DNA from: Kosakonia quasisacchari
GTDB lineage: Bacteria; Pseudomonadota; Gammaproteobacteria; Enterobacterales; Enterobacteriaceae
Length of the DNA: 64,000 nt
Direction: 5' to 3'
Assembly: GCF_004331415.1 (NCBI RefSeq)
Contig: NZ_SJOP01000011.1
Location: forward strand, 1 to 64,000
Shown here: in pieces, positions 55,790-64,000 of the stretch
Layout: every line of letters begins with the position of its first letter
Numbering within the stretch: position 1 is the stretch's first letter
The notes under the pieces: generated by a model
The model's input: only the letters and a program-made list of their open reading frames with translations
What the model was told of the DNA's origin: nothing
Databases searched by the model: none
Position numbers and translations under genes: made by a program

Positions 55790-56666
55790 GATGCTCCTCT
55801 TCATCGTCGTCCACTTCTTTGTTCGGCCCGATGCCAATGTAGTGGTAAATCAGCCCGGCGAAGGTGGCGAGGAAACCTGCCGCCGACAATGGCTTCAGTA
55901 CCCCTTTCCACAGATTGACCGAGGTGTCGATCTGCGGATCTTTCGGCAAGTTGTGGTACAGACCCGGCTGATCGGCATGGTGCAACACATACATCACATG
56001 CGTGCCGCCCACGCCCTGCGGGTTATAGACTCCGGCGTTGGCGTAACCGCGCGCTTTGAGTTTCGCCACGCGCTGCTCGCCAAGCTCCAGCATCTCGGCT
56101 TTGGTGCCAAAATGGATCGCGCCGGTCGGGCAGGTTTTCACACAGGCCGGTTCCTGGCCGACGCTGACGCGATCGACACAGAGCGTGCATTTGTAGACCC
56201 GATTATCCTCTTTATTGAGACGCGGCACGTTGAACGGACATCCGGCGATGCAGTAGCCGCAGCCAATGCAGTTATCTTGCTGGAAATCGACAATGCCATT
56301 GGCGTACTGAATAATCGCCCCCGCTGACGGGCAGGCTTTCAGACAGCCCGGCTCCGCGCAGTGCATACAGCCATCTTTGCGGATCAGCCACTCCAGTTTG
56401 CCGTTCTGCTCGGTTTCGCTAAAACGCATCACTGTCCAGGATTTGGCGCTCAAATCGGCCGGATTATCGTAAACCCCGACGCAGTGCCCGACCTCATCAC
56501 GAATATCGTTCCACTCCGAACAGGCCACCTGGCAGGCTTTGCAGCCCACACAGGTGGAAACGTCGATAAGCTTGGCGACTTCCGCTTTGTCATCACGCGC
56601 CCGTGGGGGCGGCGTGATCGGGTTGGTGGCGGAGCGTTTTAGAATGTCTTGCGTTTCCATAGCCAT
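55782..56666 (-). CDS. fdnH: Formate dehydrogenase-N, iron-sulfur subunit
   Basis: This 294-residue protein, equal in length to E. coli FdnH, has four ferredoxin-type cysteine groups: [35 protein letters not shown] and [20 protein letters not shown]. Together they bind four 4Fe-4S clusters. A C-terminal membrane helix ([16 protein letters not shown]) anchors it, ending in an acidic tail. It carries electrons from FdnG in the periplasm to FdnI. Confidence 0.97.
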   Translation of the reverse strand: MAMETQDILKRSATNPITPPPRARDDKAEVAKLIDVSTCVGCKACQVACSEWNDIRDEVGHCVGVYDNPADLSAKSWTVMRFSETEQNGKLEWLIRKDGCMHCAEPGCLKACPSAGAIIQYANGIVDFQQDNCIGCGYCIAGCPFNVPRLNKEDNRVYKCTLCVDRVSVGQEPACVKTCPTGAIHFGTKAEMLELGEQRVAKLKARGYANAGVYNPQGVGGTHVMYVLHHADQPGLYHNLPKDPQIDTSVNLWKGVLKPLSAAGFLATFAGLIYHYIGIGPNKEVDDDEEEHHE

Positions 56667-56678
56667 TAATTCGCTCCT

Positions 56679-59600
56679 TTACGCCTTCTCTATATTGACT
56701 AAAAACGCTTTGTATTCCGGCGTTTGCGAGTTTGCATCGCCGACGTTTGGTGTCAACGTATTGGCGATATAGCCTTTCTGCGCCACCCCTTCGAAGCCCC
56801 AGTGCAGCGGAATACCAATGGTTTCCACCTGCTGACCGTGTACCTGCAAAGTACGCAGACGACGCGTCACCACCGCAACCGCGCGAATAAAGCCGCGCTT
56901 GCTGCTTACCGTGACGCTGTCACCATTAGCAATGCCTTTTGCCGCCGCCAGCGTTTCGCTGATTTCGACAAACTGCTGCGGCTGGGCGATGGCGTTGAGG
57001 CGCGCATGCTTGGTCCAGGTGTGGAAATGCTCCGTCAGGCGGTAGGTCGTGCCGACATACGGGAACTGATCTTTTTTCCCCATCCGTTTGGCATCGTCCT
57101 CGAACAGACGCACAACCGGGCTGGATACCACATTCGGGTGCAGCGGGTTGGTGCCAAGCGGTGTTTCCATCGGTTCGTAATGTTCCGGGAACGGCCCTTC
57201 TGCCAGCTTGTCGAGTGCAAACAGCCGCCCCAGCCCTTCCTGCTGCATGATGAACGGCCCGGTATTGCTGCCCGGCGGTGCGGTGTTGTAGTCGGGAATA
57301 TCATTGCCGACCCACTTCGCCCCGTTCCACTGGATAAGCATCCGTTTCGCATCCCATGGTTTGCCCTGCACATCCGCCGACGCGCGGTTGTAAAGCACGC
57401 GGCGGTTCAGCGGCCACGCCCATGCCCAACCAAGCGTATTACCGAGCCCGGACGGATCGGCGTTATCGCGGTTCGCCATCTGGTTGCCCTGCTCCGTCCA
57501 GCTTCCGCTGTAGATCCAGCAAGACGAGGCCGTTGTGCCATCATCGCGCAGCAGCGCAAAGCTATTGAGTAGTTGCCCTTTTTTCGCCAGCAGTTGCCCG
57601 TTGGTGTCATAGAGATCCGCCAGCGCATAGCCGTTGTTCTCTTTCGCCACCTCTTCCGAGTGCGGGTTGTGCGGCTGGCTGTAGTTCCAGGACATCTTCA
57701 GCAGCGGTTCCGCGCCTTTGCCACCTTCGGTGCGGTACATCTCGCGCAAGCGGTGGAAAATTCCGGCGAGGATTTCGCCATCGTTCAGCGCTTCGCCCGG
57801 CGCATCCTGGCCTTTCCAGTGCCACTGTAACCAGCGACCGGAGTTGGCGATCGAGCCATCTTCCTCTGCAAAACAGGTTGATGGCAGACGGAACACTTCG
57901 GTGGCGATAGCCGCTGGATCAACATCGTTCATCTCGCCATGGTTCTGCCAGAAGGTGGAGGTTTCTGTCACCAGCGGATCGATAACCACCATGTACTTCA
58001 GTTTGCTCAGCGTACTGACAACTTTGTTTTTGTCCGGGAACGACGCCACCGGGTTAAAGCCCTGGCAGATATAGCCATTCACTTCGCCTTTCGACATCTT
58101 GTTGAAGTACTTGATCACATCCCAGGCCTGATCCCACTTCGGCAACCAGTCAAAGCCCCAGTTATTCTCTTTCTGCGCCGCGTCGCCATAGAACGACTTC
58201 ATCAGGCTGACAAAGAATTTGGGATAGTTGCTCCAGTAGTTCACCTGGTCCGGCAACAGCGCTTTTGGCGTATTCGCCGCCAGGTACTGCTGTAAATCGG
58301 TCTGTTTTTCCGATGGCAGGGTCAGGTAACCCGGCAGGCTGGTCGATAACAGCCCCAGATCCGTCAGCCCCTGAATGTTGGAGTGCCCGCGTAAAGCGTT
58401 CACCCCGCCACCCGCCATTCCCATATTGCCGAGCAGCAACTGGATCATCGCCATGGTTCGGATGTTCTGCGCACCCACGGTGTGTTGCGTCCAGCCCAGG
58501 GCGTACAGGAAGGTGGTGGTTCTGTCCACCGCGCTGGTTGAGGCCAGCACTTCGCACACTTTCAGGAAGTCCGCTTTGGGCGTGCCACAGATATCTTCCA
58601 CCGTTTCCGGCGTGTAGCGGGCAACGTGCTGTTTCAGCAAATTCCACACGCAGCGCGGATCGGTCAGCGTGTCATCGCGTTTGGCGTAGCCGTTTTCATC
58701 AAACTGGTAGTTCCACGAGGTTTTGTCGTACTGGCGTTTTTGCGCGTCGTAGCCGCTGAACAAGCCGTCTTCGAAGGCAAAATCATCCCGCACCAGCAAC
58801 CCGGCGTTAGTGTAGTGTTTGACGTATTCGGCGTTGATGTTGTTGTTTTCGATCAGGTAGCGCAGTACGCCGGAGAGGAAAGTGATGTCCGTCCCGGAAC
58901 GTATTGGCGCATAAATATCGGCAACTGACGCCGTGCGCGTAAAGCGCGGATCGACCACAATCAGCGTGGCGTCGTTATTGTTTTTGGCTTCCAGCGCCCA
59001 GCGGAAACCGACTGGGTGGGCTTCAGCGGCGTTACCGCCCATCACCATCACCACGTTGGCGTTTTTGATATCAACCCAGTGGTTGGTCATCGCACCGCGA
59101 CCAAATGTTGGAGCAAGACTTGCTACCGTTGGTCCGTGTCAGACGCGCGCCTGGTTATCTACCGCCAGCATGCCGAGTGACCGCACGAATTTTTGCGTCA
59201 GCATGCCGGTTTCATTACTCGCCGCCGAGGCGCACAACATACCGGTTGAGAGCCAGCGGTTAACTTTTACGCCTGCGGCGTTGCTTTCGACGAAGTTGGC
59301 ATCGCGGTCGTTTTTCATCAGCCGGGCGATGCGGCTAAAGGCTTCATCCCAACTGATACGCTGCCATTTGTCAGAGCCTGGCGCACGGTATTCCGGGTAG
59401 CGCAGGCGGTTTTCACTGTGTACGTAATCCAGCAGACCGGCCCCTTTCGGGCACAGCGCGCCGCGGCTGACCGGATGATCCGGATCGCCTTCGATATGAT
59501 AGATGGCCTCTTTCGCGTTTTTCGCACCATCACCCAGGCTATACATTAATAACCCGCACCCCACGGAGCAGTATGTACAGGAATTTCGCGTCTCTTTGGC

Positions 59601-59726
59601 GCGCAGTAATTTATAATTTCGCGCCTGCGCCAGCGCCATTTTGGGAGCAAATCCCAACGCGGCCGCTGTGGTTCCTGCCATTCCGCCCGCGCAGATTTTA
59701 AAAAATTGTCTGCGGCTGACGTCCAT
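56679..59726 (-). CDS. fdnG: Formate dehydrogenase-N, molybdopterin selenocysteine subunit
   Basis: This is a 1015-residue catalytic subunit (formate to CO2, nitrate-linked respiration). It has a twin-arginine signal (VSRRQFFKICAGG), an N-terminal 4Fe-4S motif CTYCSVGCGLL...CPKG, and selenocysteine at codon 196 encoded by TGA at 59139-59141 (context NQARV-Sec-HGPTVASLAP). The frame continues beyond the TGA with full homology to E. coli FdnG, and the expected SECIS hairpin lies just after it. The start at 59726 (MDVSRR) has GAGGAA upstream and reproduces Sec196 of E. coli. A FNR-like site lies upstream. Confidence 0.98.
59103..59141 (-). other. Selenocysteine UGA codon and SECIS element in fdnG
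   Basis: The TGA codon (59139-59141, minus strand) is followed by a sequence able to form the bacterial SECIS stem with upper helix GGTAGCAAG/CTTGCTCC and apical loop G-T-C-type bases, as in E. coli fdnG and fdhF. It recruits SelB to insert selenocysteine. This explains the apparent split of the gene into two frames. Confidence 0.93.
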
Positions 59727-59790
59727 TGCTTTCCTCAATTATTGTCTTCGACTGCGGCCGGAAAACTAAACATTTCACAGGGTGAATTAA

Positions 59791-59804
59791 TTGCGGTAAA
59801 TCAA
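59791..59804 (-). promoter_or_regulatory. FNR-like site in the fdnG promoter
   Basis: The minus strand reads TTGAT-TTAC-CGCAA, with a perfect left half and partial right half of the FNR consensus TTGAT-N4-ATCAA, 65 bases before the fdnG start codon. E. coli fdnG is activated by FNR anaerobically and by NarL with nitrate; a similar role is inferred. Confidence 0.6.
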
Positions 59805-59946
59805 TAACGCCGGGAGCTTGATACCTAATAGTTTTACACGTCGAATTTTCATCACACAAAAGTGGTAGATATTGCGCGGTGGATTTCGCTTAATTATTCA
59901 GCCGTGTTATAAGTTGAGGTTTTGTTTCAGGCGATTAAGTGCAGTA

Positions 59947-60831
59947 ATGAATAAAAAACGCGCAACGCTAATTGGTTTACTGGCGGTATTCCTCTGGAGC
60001 ACGATGGTGGGTTTTATTCGCGCCGTCAGTGAAGGTCTTGGCCCGGTTGGCGGCGCGGCGATGATCTATACCCTGAGCGGTTTGCTGCTGATGGTCATCG
60101 TCGGTATCCCGGATTTACGCCGTTTTTCAGTGCGTTATCTTATTGCCGGAAGTGTGCTGTTTGTCAGTTATGAACTTTGTCTGGCGCTGTCGCTGGGTTT
60201 TGCCGCGACGCGACAACAAGCGATAGAAGTGGGCATGGTTAACTATTTATGGCCGAGTCTGACTATTCTGTGCGCAATATTATTTAACGGTCAAAAATCC
60301 AGTTTGTGGGTTATTCCCGGTTTATTGTTGGCGATACTCGGTGTGAGCTGGGTGCTCGGCGGCGATAGCGGTCTTGATATCGCTGAAATCCAGCGAAACA
60401 TTATCTCCAGCCCGCTTAGCTATGCGCTGGCGTTTGCCGGGGCGTTTATTTGGGCGATTTATTGCACCGTCACCACCAAATACGCCAACGGCGCGAACGG
60501 TATTACGCTGTTTGTATTGCTGACGGCAGCGACGCTGTGGGTGAAATTCGCCGTCACACCGCAACCGGAAATGGTCTTTACGCTACCGGTGGTGATGAAA
60601 TTATTCATGACCGGCATTGCGCTCGGTCTTGGTTATGCCGCGTGGAATATTGGTATTTTGCACGGCAACGTCACGGTGCTGGCGGCGGCATCTTATTTCA
60701 CGCCGGTACTCTCTTCCGCGCTGGCGGCGGTGGTGTTAAGTGCCCCGCTCTCGTTCTCCTTCTGGCAGGGCGCGCTGATGGTGTGCGCCGGATCGCTACT
60801 CTGTTGGTGGTCAACCCGCCAGCGTGCGTGA
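59947..60831 (+). CDS. yddG: Aromatic amino acid / methyl viologen exporter YddG (DMT family)
   Basis: This 294-residue ten-helix drug/metabolite transporter starts MNKKRATLIGLLAVFLWSTM and follows E. coli YddG through EGLGPVGGAAMIYTLSGLLL, QAIEVGMVNYLWPSLTILCA and GILHGNVTVLAAASYFTPVL. YddG exports aromatic amino acids and paraquat-like compounds. The chosen start matches E. coli; a longer reading from 59872 runs into the promoter region and lacks homology. It is divergent from fdnGHI, as in E. coli. Confidence 0.95.
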   Translation: MNKKRATLIGLLAVFLWSTMVGFIRAVSEGLGPVGGAAMIYTLSGLLLMVIVGIPDLRRFSVRYLIAGSVLFVSYELCLALSLGFAATRQQAIEVGMVNYLWPSLTILCAILFNGQKSSLWVIPGLLLAILGVSWVLGGDSGLDIAEIQRNIISSPLSYALAFAGAFIWAIYCTVTTKYANGANGITLFVLLTAATLWVKFAVTPQPEMVFTLPVVMKLFMTGIALGLGYAAWNIGILHGNVTVLAAASYFTPVLSSALAAVVLSAPLSFSFWQGALMVCAGSLLCWWSTRQRA

Positions 60832-60843
60832 TCCGGCACAACG

Positions 60844-62331
60844 CTACTGTTTTTCCACTCGTGCCAGGCTAAACCAGATCCCCACCGCCAGTAGTATCAA
60901 CAGCGCGCCGGCGGTTCCCAATGCAACACTGTGTGAACTGATAAAGGCTGTTTTCGCCGCCGCGATGATCCCCTCGGCAACTGCGGGCGGTGCTTCCTGC
61001 GCCAGGCGGAATGCTTCACCAATGGACGATGACGCCTGCGCGGCGGTCTCGCTGCTTAACCCCTGTGGAAGCTGGATCGAGGCGGAGAAACTGCGGCTCA
61101 AAATCAACCCAAACACGGCAATGCCAAGACCGGCGCCCAGTTCGTACGACATCGCTTCAATCGCCCCGGCGGCTGCCGCTTTCTCTTTTGGCGCAGCGGC
61201 CATGATCGCCGCCGTAGAGGCCAGTAACGCGCTTGCCGCACTGAAGCCCAGCAGCGCCATCAATATTCCGGCCTGCCACGGCTGGGTGGCGAAGTTGGTC
61301 ACGGAAAGGCCCAGGAAACTCACCGCGCTGAGCGCCATCCCGCCAGCGGCGACGCGGCGTAATCCCAGTTTTGACACCAATATCCCGGCGATGGGCCCGC
61401 TAAATCCGCTCGCCAGCATCACCGGCAGCATAAAAACCCCGGCGGCAAACGGCGTGAAACCGTGAACAAATTGCAACTCCTGCGCCATCAGCAGCTCAAA
61501 ACCGACCAGCGTCACCATCGACGTTATCGCCATCAGCACACCGCTTAAAATCACGCGATGCGTAAACAGCCGCATGTCGATCATCGGGGTCGTGACGGCA
61601 AGCTGAATGCGCACAAAACCGGTCAGCAAGGTGGCACCCACGAGCAATGTACTCGCCACGATCCATAGCGGCTGCGTGCCTTTCATCGCCGTTTTTGCAC
61701 TCCACACCAGCAGCAAGATGGCGACAATCAAGCTCAATGCCTGATTCAGGTGTAACGGCTGCTCGGCGCGGCCTTGCTGGCGTGGCACGAAGCGCGCGGT
61801 CAGCGCCATCACGGCAATGACAATCGGCACATTGATCAGGAACACGGAACCCCAGTAGAAATGCTCCAGCAACATTCCGCCAATTAACGGACCAAATGCC
61901 GCGCCGCCGGAACCAATTGCCGCCCAGACGCCGAGCGCCGTATTGCGCTGCTGCGCCTGCGAAAAAGTGTTACGGATCCCGGCAAGTGTTGCCGGCACGA
62001 TCATTGCTGCACCGACTGCCAGCAGCGCGCGCGTGGCGATAAGCCAACTGGCGCTTGAGGCAAATGCCGCCAGCAACGAGGCCGCGCCAAACAGCCCGCT
62101 ACCGATCAGCAACAACCGCTTAAAACCGATTTTGTCGCCCAGCGCGCCCATCGGCAGCACCATTCCGGCCATCACCAGCGAGTAGATATCCATTATCCAT
62201 AACAGCTCATTTCCGCTGGCATTTAACACCGCGCTCAGTGTGGGCGCGGCGACATGCAGCACCGTCGCATCGATAGCGACCGGAATATAAACCAGCACAA
62301 TGATGACCAGCGTTAACCACTGACGAAACAT
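60844..62331 (-). CDS. smvA: SmvA-like MFS multidrug efflux pump
   Basis: This 495-residue 14-helix DHA2-type MFS pump starts MFRQWLTLVIIVLVYIPVAI, nearly identical to Salmonella SmvA as remembered, through ASGNELLWIMDIYSLVMAGM, VGSGGAAFGPLIGG-type motif C and LVGFELLMAQELQFVHG. SmvA exports methyl viologen, acriflavine and cationic biocides. The ATG at 62331 follows GGAGAG and reproduces the family N-terminus. It is divergent from smvR with operator-like palindromes in between. Confidence 0.93.
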   Translation of the reverse strand: MFRQWLTLVIIVLVYIPVAIDATVLHVAAPTLSAVLNASGNELLWIMDIYSLVMAGMVLPMGALGDKIGFKRLLLIGSGLFGAASLLAAFASSASWLIATRALLAVGAAMIVPATLAGIRNTFSQAQQRNTALGVWAAIGSGGAAFGPLIGGMLLEHFYWGSVFLINVPIVIAVMALTARFVPRQQGRAEQPLHLNQALSLIVAILLLVWSAKTAMKGTQPLWIVASTLLVGATLLTGFVRIQLAVTTPMIDMRLFTHRVILSGVLMAITSMVTLVGFELLMAQELQFVHGFTPFAAGVFMLPVMLASGFSGPIAGILVSKLGLRRVAAGGMALSAVSFLGLSVTNFATQPWQAGILMALLGFSAASALLASTAAIMAAAPKEKAAAAGAIEAMSYELGAGLGIAVFGLILSRSFSASIQLPQGLSSETAAQASSSIGEAFRLAQEAPPAVAEGIIAAAKTAFISSHSVALGTAGALLILLAVGIWFSLARVEKQ

Positions 62332-62354
62332 ACTTCTCTCCATCGTTTTCATTC

Positions 62355-62406
62355 CTGGACAGATGTCCAGAATGGCGATCCTACGGAAAGTTGAACGCAT
62401 GTCCAG
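62355..62406. promoter_or_regulatory. Two SmvR operator-like palindromes between smvA and smvR
   Basis: CTGGACA-GA-TGTCCAG (62355-62370) is a perfect inverted repeat. TTGAACGCATGTCCAG (62391-62406) matches it at 12 of 16 positions, 36 bases away. Both lie in the 118-bp divergent region, where a TetR-type repressor would block both promoters. Confidence 0.7.
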
Positions 62407-62449
62407 CTTTTTGTTACACTCCGTTTACCCCCTATTTAGCCGAGGTTTT

Positions 62450-63025
62450 ATGCGCTACCTGAACAAGGATGATCGCCGTGAAGTGATCCTCAAAGCCGCG
62501 ATGCGCGTAGCGCTGGAAGACGGTTTTTCCGCCATGACCGTTCGCCGGATCGCAAGTGTTGCCGGGGTGGCTACCGGCCAAGTTCACCACCACTTCACGT
62601 CGGGAAATGAATTAAAAGCGCAGGCGTTTATCCGCCTGATTGCTGAATTGCTGGAGGTTGAAGTGGTGCCCGCGACCGCGCCATGGCGCGAACAGTTACA
62701 CGCGATGTTGGGCAGCGACGAAGGCGGACTCGAACCCTATGTGCATTTGTGGCGGGAAGCATTACTGCTGGCGAGTAAAGAGCCGGAAATCAAAGGCGCC
62801 TATCTGCTGACGATGCAGATGTGGCACGTCAAAGTGGTGCAATTGATTGAGCAAGGTCGTGCGGCGGGTGAATTTACCTCTCACGATACGGCGGCAAACA
62901 TCGCCTGGCGACTGATTGCACTGGTATGTGGCCTGGACGGAATTTGCATGCTGGGGATGCCAGATGTTGACGAAGCTGCCTTCAATCGCCATCTGGCTGT
63001 TATGATCGAAAAAGAACTTTGTTAA
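62450..63025 (+). CDS. smvR: TetR-family regulator, SmvR-like
   Basis: This 191-residue TetR-type regulator has an N-terminal HTH at about 10-55 (DRREVILKAAMRVALEDGFS, then MTVRRIASVAGVATGQVHHHF) and a helical ligand-binding C-terminal domain (YLLTMQMWHVKVVQLIEQG). Its position divergent from smvA matches the SmvR repressor of smvA in Klebsiella and Salmonella. The ATG at 62450 follows GAGG; a longer reading would cover the operator region. It converges with nhoA, overlapping 4 bp. Confidence 0.9.
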   Translation: MRYLNKDDRREVILKAAMRVALEDGFSAMTVRRIASVAGVATGQVHHHFTSGNELKAQAFIRLIAELLEVEVVPATAPWREQLHAMLGSDEGGLEPYVHLWREALLLASKEPEIKGAYLLTMQMWHVKVVQLIEQGRAAGEFTSHDTAANIAWRLIALVCGLDGICMLGMPDVDEAAFNRHLAVMIEKELC

Positions 63026-63864
63026 GCTTTGTCGCCGTGCAAATCGAAACCGGCCATCACTGCTTCCAGTTGTTGCAGGCTAAAGCCGTGCTGTGCGTCG
63101 TTAACACCTAGCCCGAAGCGATTTTGCAGCGCGTCATACAGCGCCGGAACATCGGCAAAGGTCACCTCTTCCAGCGCCTGGCCGTTTTTCCAGTGAGTGA
63201 AGTGAAAGTTCGTTAATGTCAGCTTTACGCCGTCCGGCAGATGGCGGCACATCAACAAGTGATGGCGAAAATGGGATGCCGGCCAATGCGCGGAGTGAAA
63301 ATTTCCCATGACAAAATCGGCCTGATACTGTTGTCCCATCTCAAACTGATACATCGACTGCCAGCGCTCATGATGGCGGAACTGGAGCACCCAGTCTTCG
63401 CCTTTGCGCTGCAAACGGTAGAGGCCATGCGGCGTTTCCTGCTCAATATCTTCCTGCAAGCGGATCGGCGCGGTCAGCGTTTGCCCGCCAAAACCGACAT
63501 CGGCGATCCACAGCTCGCCCGCAAGCTGCACCAGCAGAATACGGTGCGTACGCGGCGGCATCTGCGGCGGATTAGCAAGCACCACCCGTCCTAACAGGCT
63601 GCGTACCGTAAATCCAACCTCTTTCAGCACACGCTCAAACAGCCCGTTCTGCTCAAAGCAGTAACCGCCGCGACGAGCGACCACCAGCTTATGGAAAATC
63701 GCCTCATCGCTGAGTTCAATCTCGCGCGGCAGCACTACATCAAGGTTTTCAAAAGGGATGGCGCCGTTGTGATGCAAATGCAACGCCCGTAGCGTTTCCA
63801 GTGAGATATCGGGCGTTTGCTCCCAGCCAATACGGGCCAGATAAGCGGTCAAAAAAGGGGACAT
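63022..63864 (-). CDS. nhoA: Arylamine N-acetyltransferase
   Basis: This 280-residue acetyl-CoA:arylamine N-acetyltransferase is one residue shorter than E. coli NhoA. The catalytic triad C69 (RRGGYCFEQNG), H107 (PPRTHRILLV) and D122 (WIADVGFGGQ) is complete. It transfers acetyl groups to arylamines or N-hydroxyarylamines by a ping-pong mechanism in the cytoplasm. GCAAGGAGC precedes the ATG. It overlaps the smvR stop by 4 bp. Confidence 0.97.
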   Translation of the reverse strand: MSPFLTAYLARIGWEQTPDISLETLRALHLHHNGAIPFENLDVVLPREIELSDEAIFHKLVVARRGGYCFEQNGLFERVLKEVGFTVRSLLGRVVLANPPQMPPRTHRILLVQLAGELWIADVGFGGQTLTAPIRLQEDIEQETPHGLYRLQRKGEDWVLQFRHHERWQSMYQFEMGQQYQADFVMGNFHSAHWPASHFRHHLLMCRHLPDGVKLTLTNFHFTHWKNGQALEEVTFADVPALYDALQNRFGLGVNDAQHGFSLQQLEAVMAGFDLHGDKA

Positions 63865-63939
63865 ACAGGCTCCTTGCGAATGGTGTCCCGTTGTTATAGC
63901 GCATTTTTTTCGCTTTACCGTCGATTTTGTGCCCTCGAT

Positions 63940-64000
63940 TTATCCCTTTGTGCTGCGTTGCATTATTCCAAGCGCGGTGAGCATCAACGCCAGCCCGGTG
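63940..64000 (-). CDS. 3' end of a membrane protein gene (partial)
   Basis: The last 19 codons and stop of a minus-strand gene are visible at the right edge (TGLALMLTALGIMQRSTKG). The hydrophobic stretch followed by a short basic tail suggests the last helix of an inner-membrane transporter. Too little is present for a family call; the gene continues outside the window. Confidence 0.5.
   Translation of the reverse strand, partial: TGLALMLTALGIMQRSTKG

Noticed and set aside
56724-57572. A 282-codon plus-strand frame within fdnG
   Set aside because: It is antisense to conserved fdnG sequence and has no motif.
59139-59141. fdnG as a pseudogene with a premature stop
   Set aside because: The TGA is at the known selenocysteine position, with a matching SECIS element.

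Overview
The window reads as chromosomal DNA of an enterobacterium (Enterobacteriaceae, most like Kosakonia/Enterobacter; the genus is an inference). The right half keeps a backbone familiar from Escherichia coli: sra, maeA, adhP, fdnGHI, yddG and nhoA, with a Salmonella/Klebsiella-type smvA-smvR pair. Gene density is high, spacing is tight, and no rRNA, tRNA, CRISPR array, insertion sequence or phage gene was seen. Protein identities come from motif reading and memory of family sequences, not from searches.

Left part (1-21.3 kb), accessory and regulatory: a truncated methyltransferase, a Nudix hydrolase, a small secreted Cys-rich protein and a GNAT acetyltransferase. Next comes a signalling locus: a FixJ-like response regulator converges on a giant 1847-residue kinase-like/AAA/GAF/PAS/histidine kinase protein, which is translationally coupled to a lone receiver protein and followed by two small XapX-type membrane proteins. 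A catabolic or detoxification island follows: an isochorismatase-like hydrolase, an amidohydrolase broken by an in-frame amber codon, DoxX, an MFS exporter fused to an ABM-like domain, and a chloroperoxidase-like hydrolase. Then come a ThDP enzyme, a second GNAT, a diguanylate cyclase and a BLUF-EAL protein.

Middle (20.6-39.9 kb): a GntR/FCD regulator is divergent from two MmgE/PrpD proteins, a TauE-type exporter and a four-gene Aap-type amino-acid ABC importer, apparently one uptake and catabolism unit. An Aer-like chemoreceptor with a sigma-28-like promoter and a PL5 alginate-lyase-like protein follow. On the minus strand lies a six-gene candidate operon: an AT-rich glycosyltransferase, a GT2 glycosyltransferase, a HemN-like radical SAM protein, two paralogous proteins each built of two ferredoxin-like repeats, and an MFS transporter. 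I do not recognise this combination; it is the best candidate here for an undescribed system.

Right part (39.9-64 kb): sra and maeA; an ABC-F ATPase preceded by a 27-codon leader ORF with an ideal Shine-Dalgarno sequence; a periplasmic pyrophosphatase; adhP; a VOC protein; a six-gene peptide-type ABC importer plus luciferase-like monooxygenase plus AhpD-like cluster; an AraJ-like MFS; selenocysteine-containing formate dehydrogenase-N (fdnGHI); yddG; smvA/smvR with two operator-like palindromes between them; nhoA; and the 3' end of an unidentified membrane protein.
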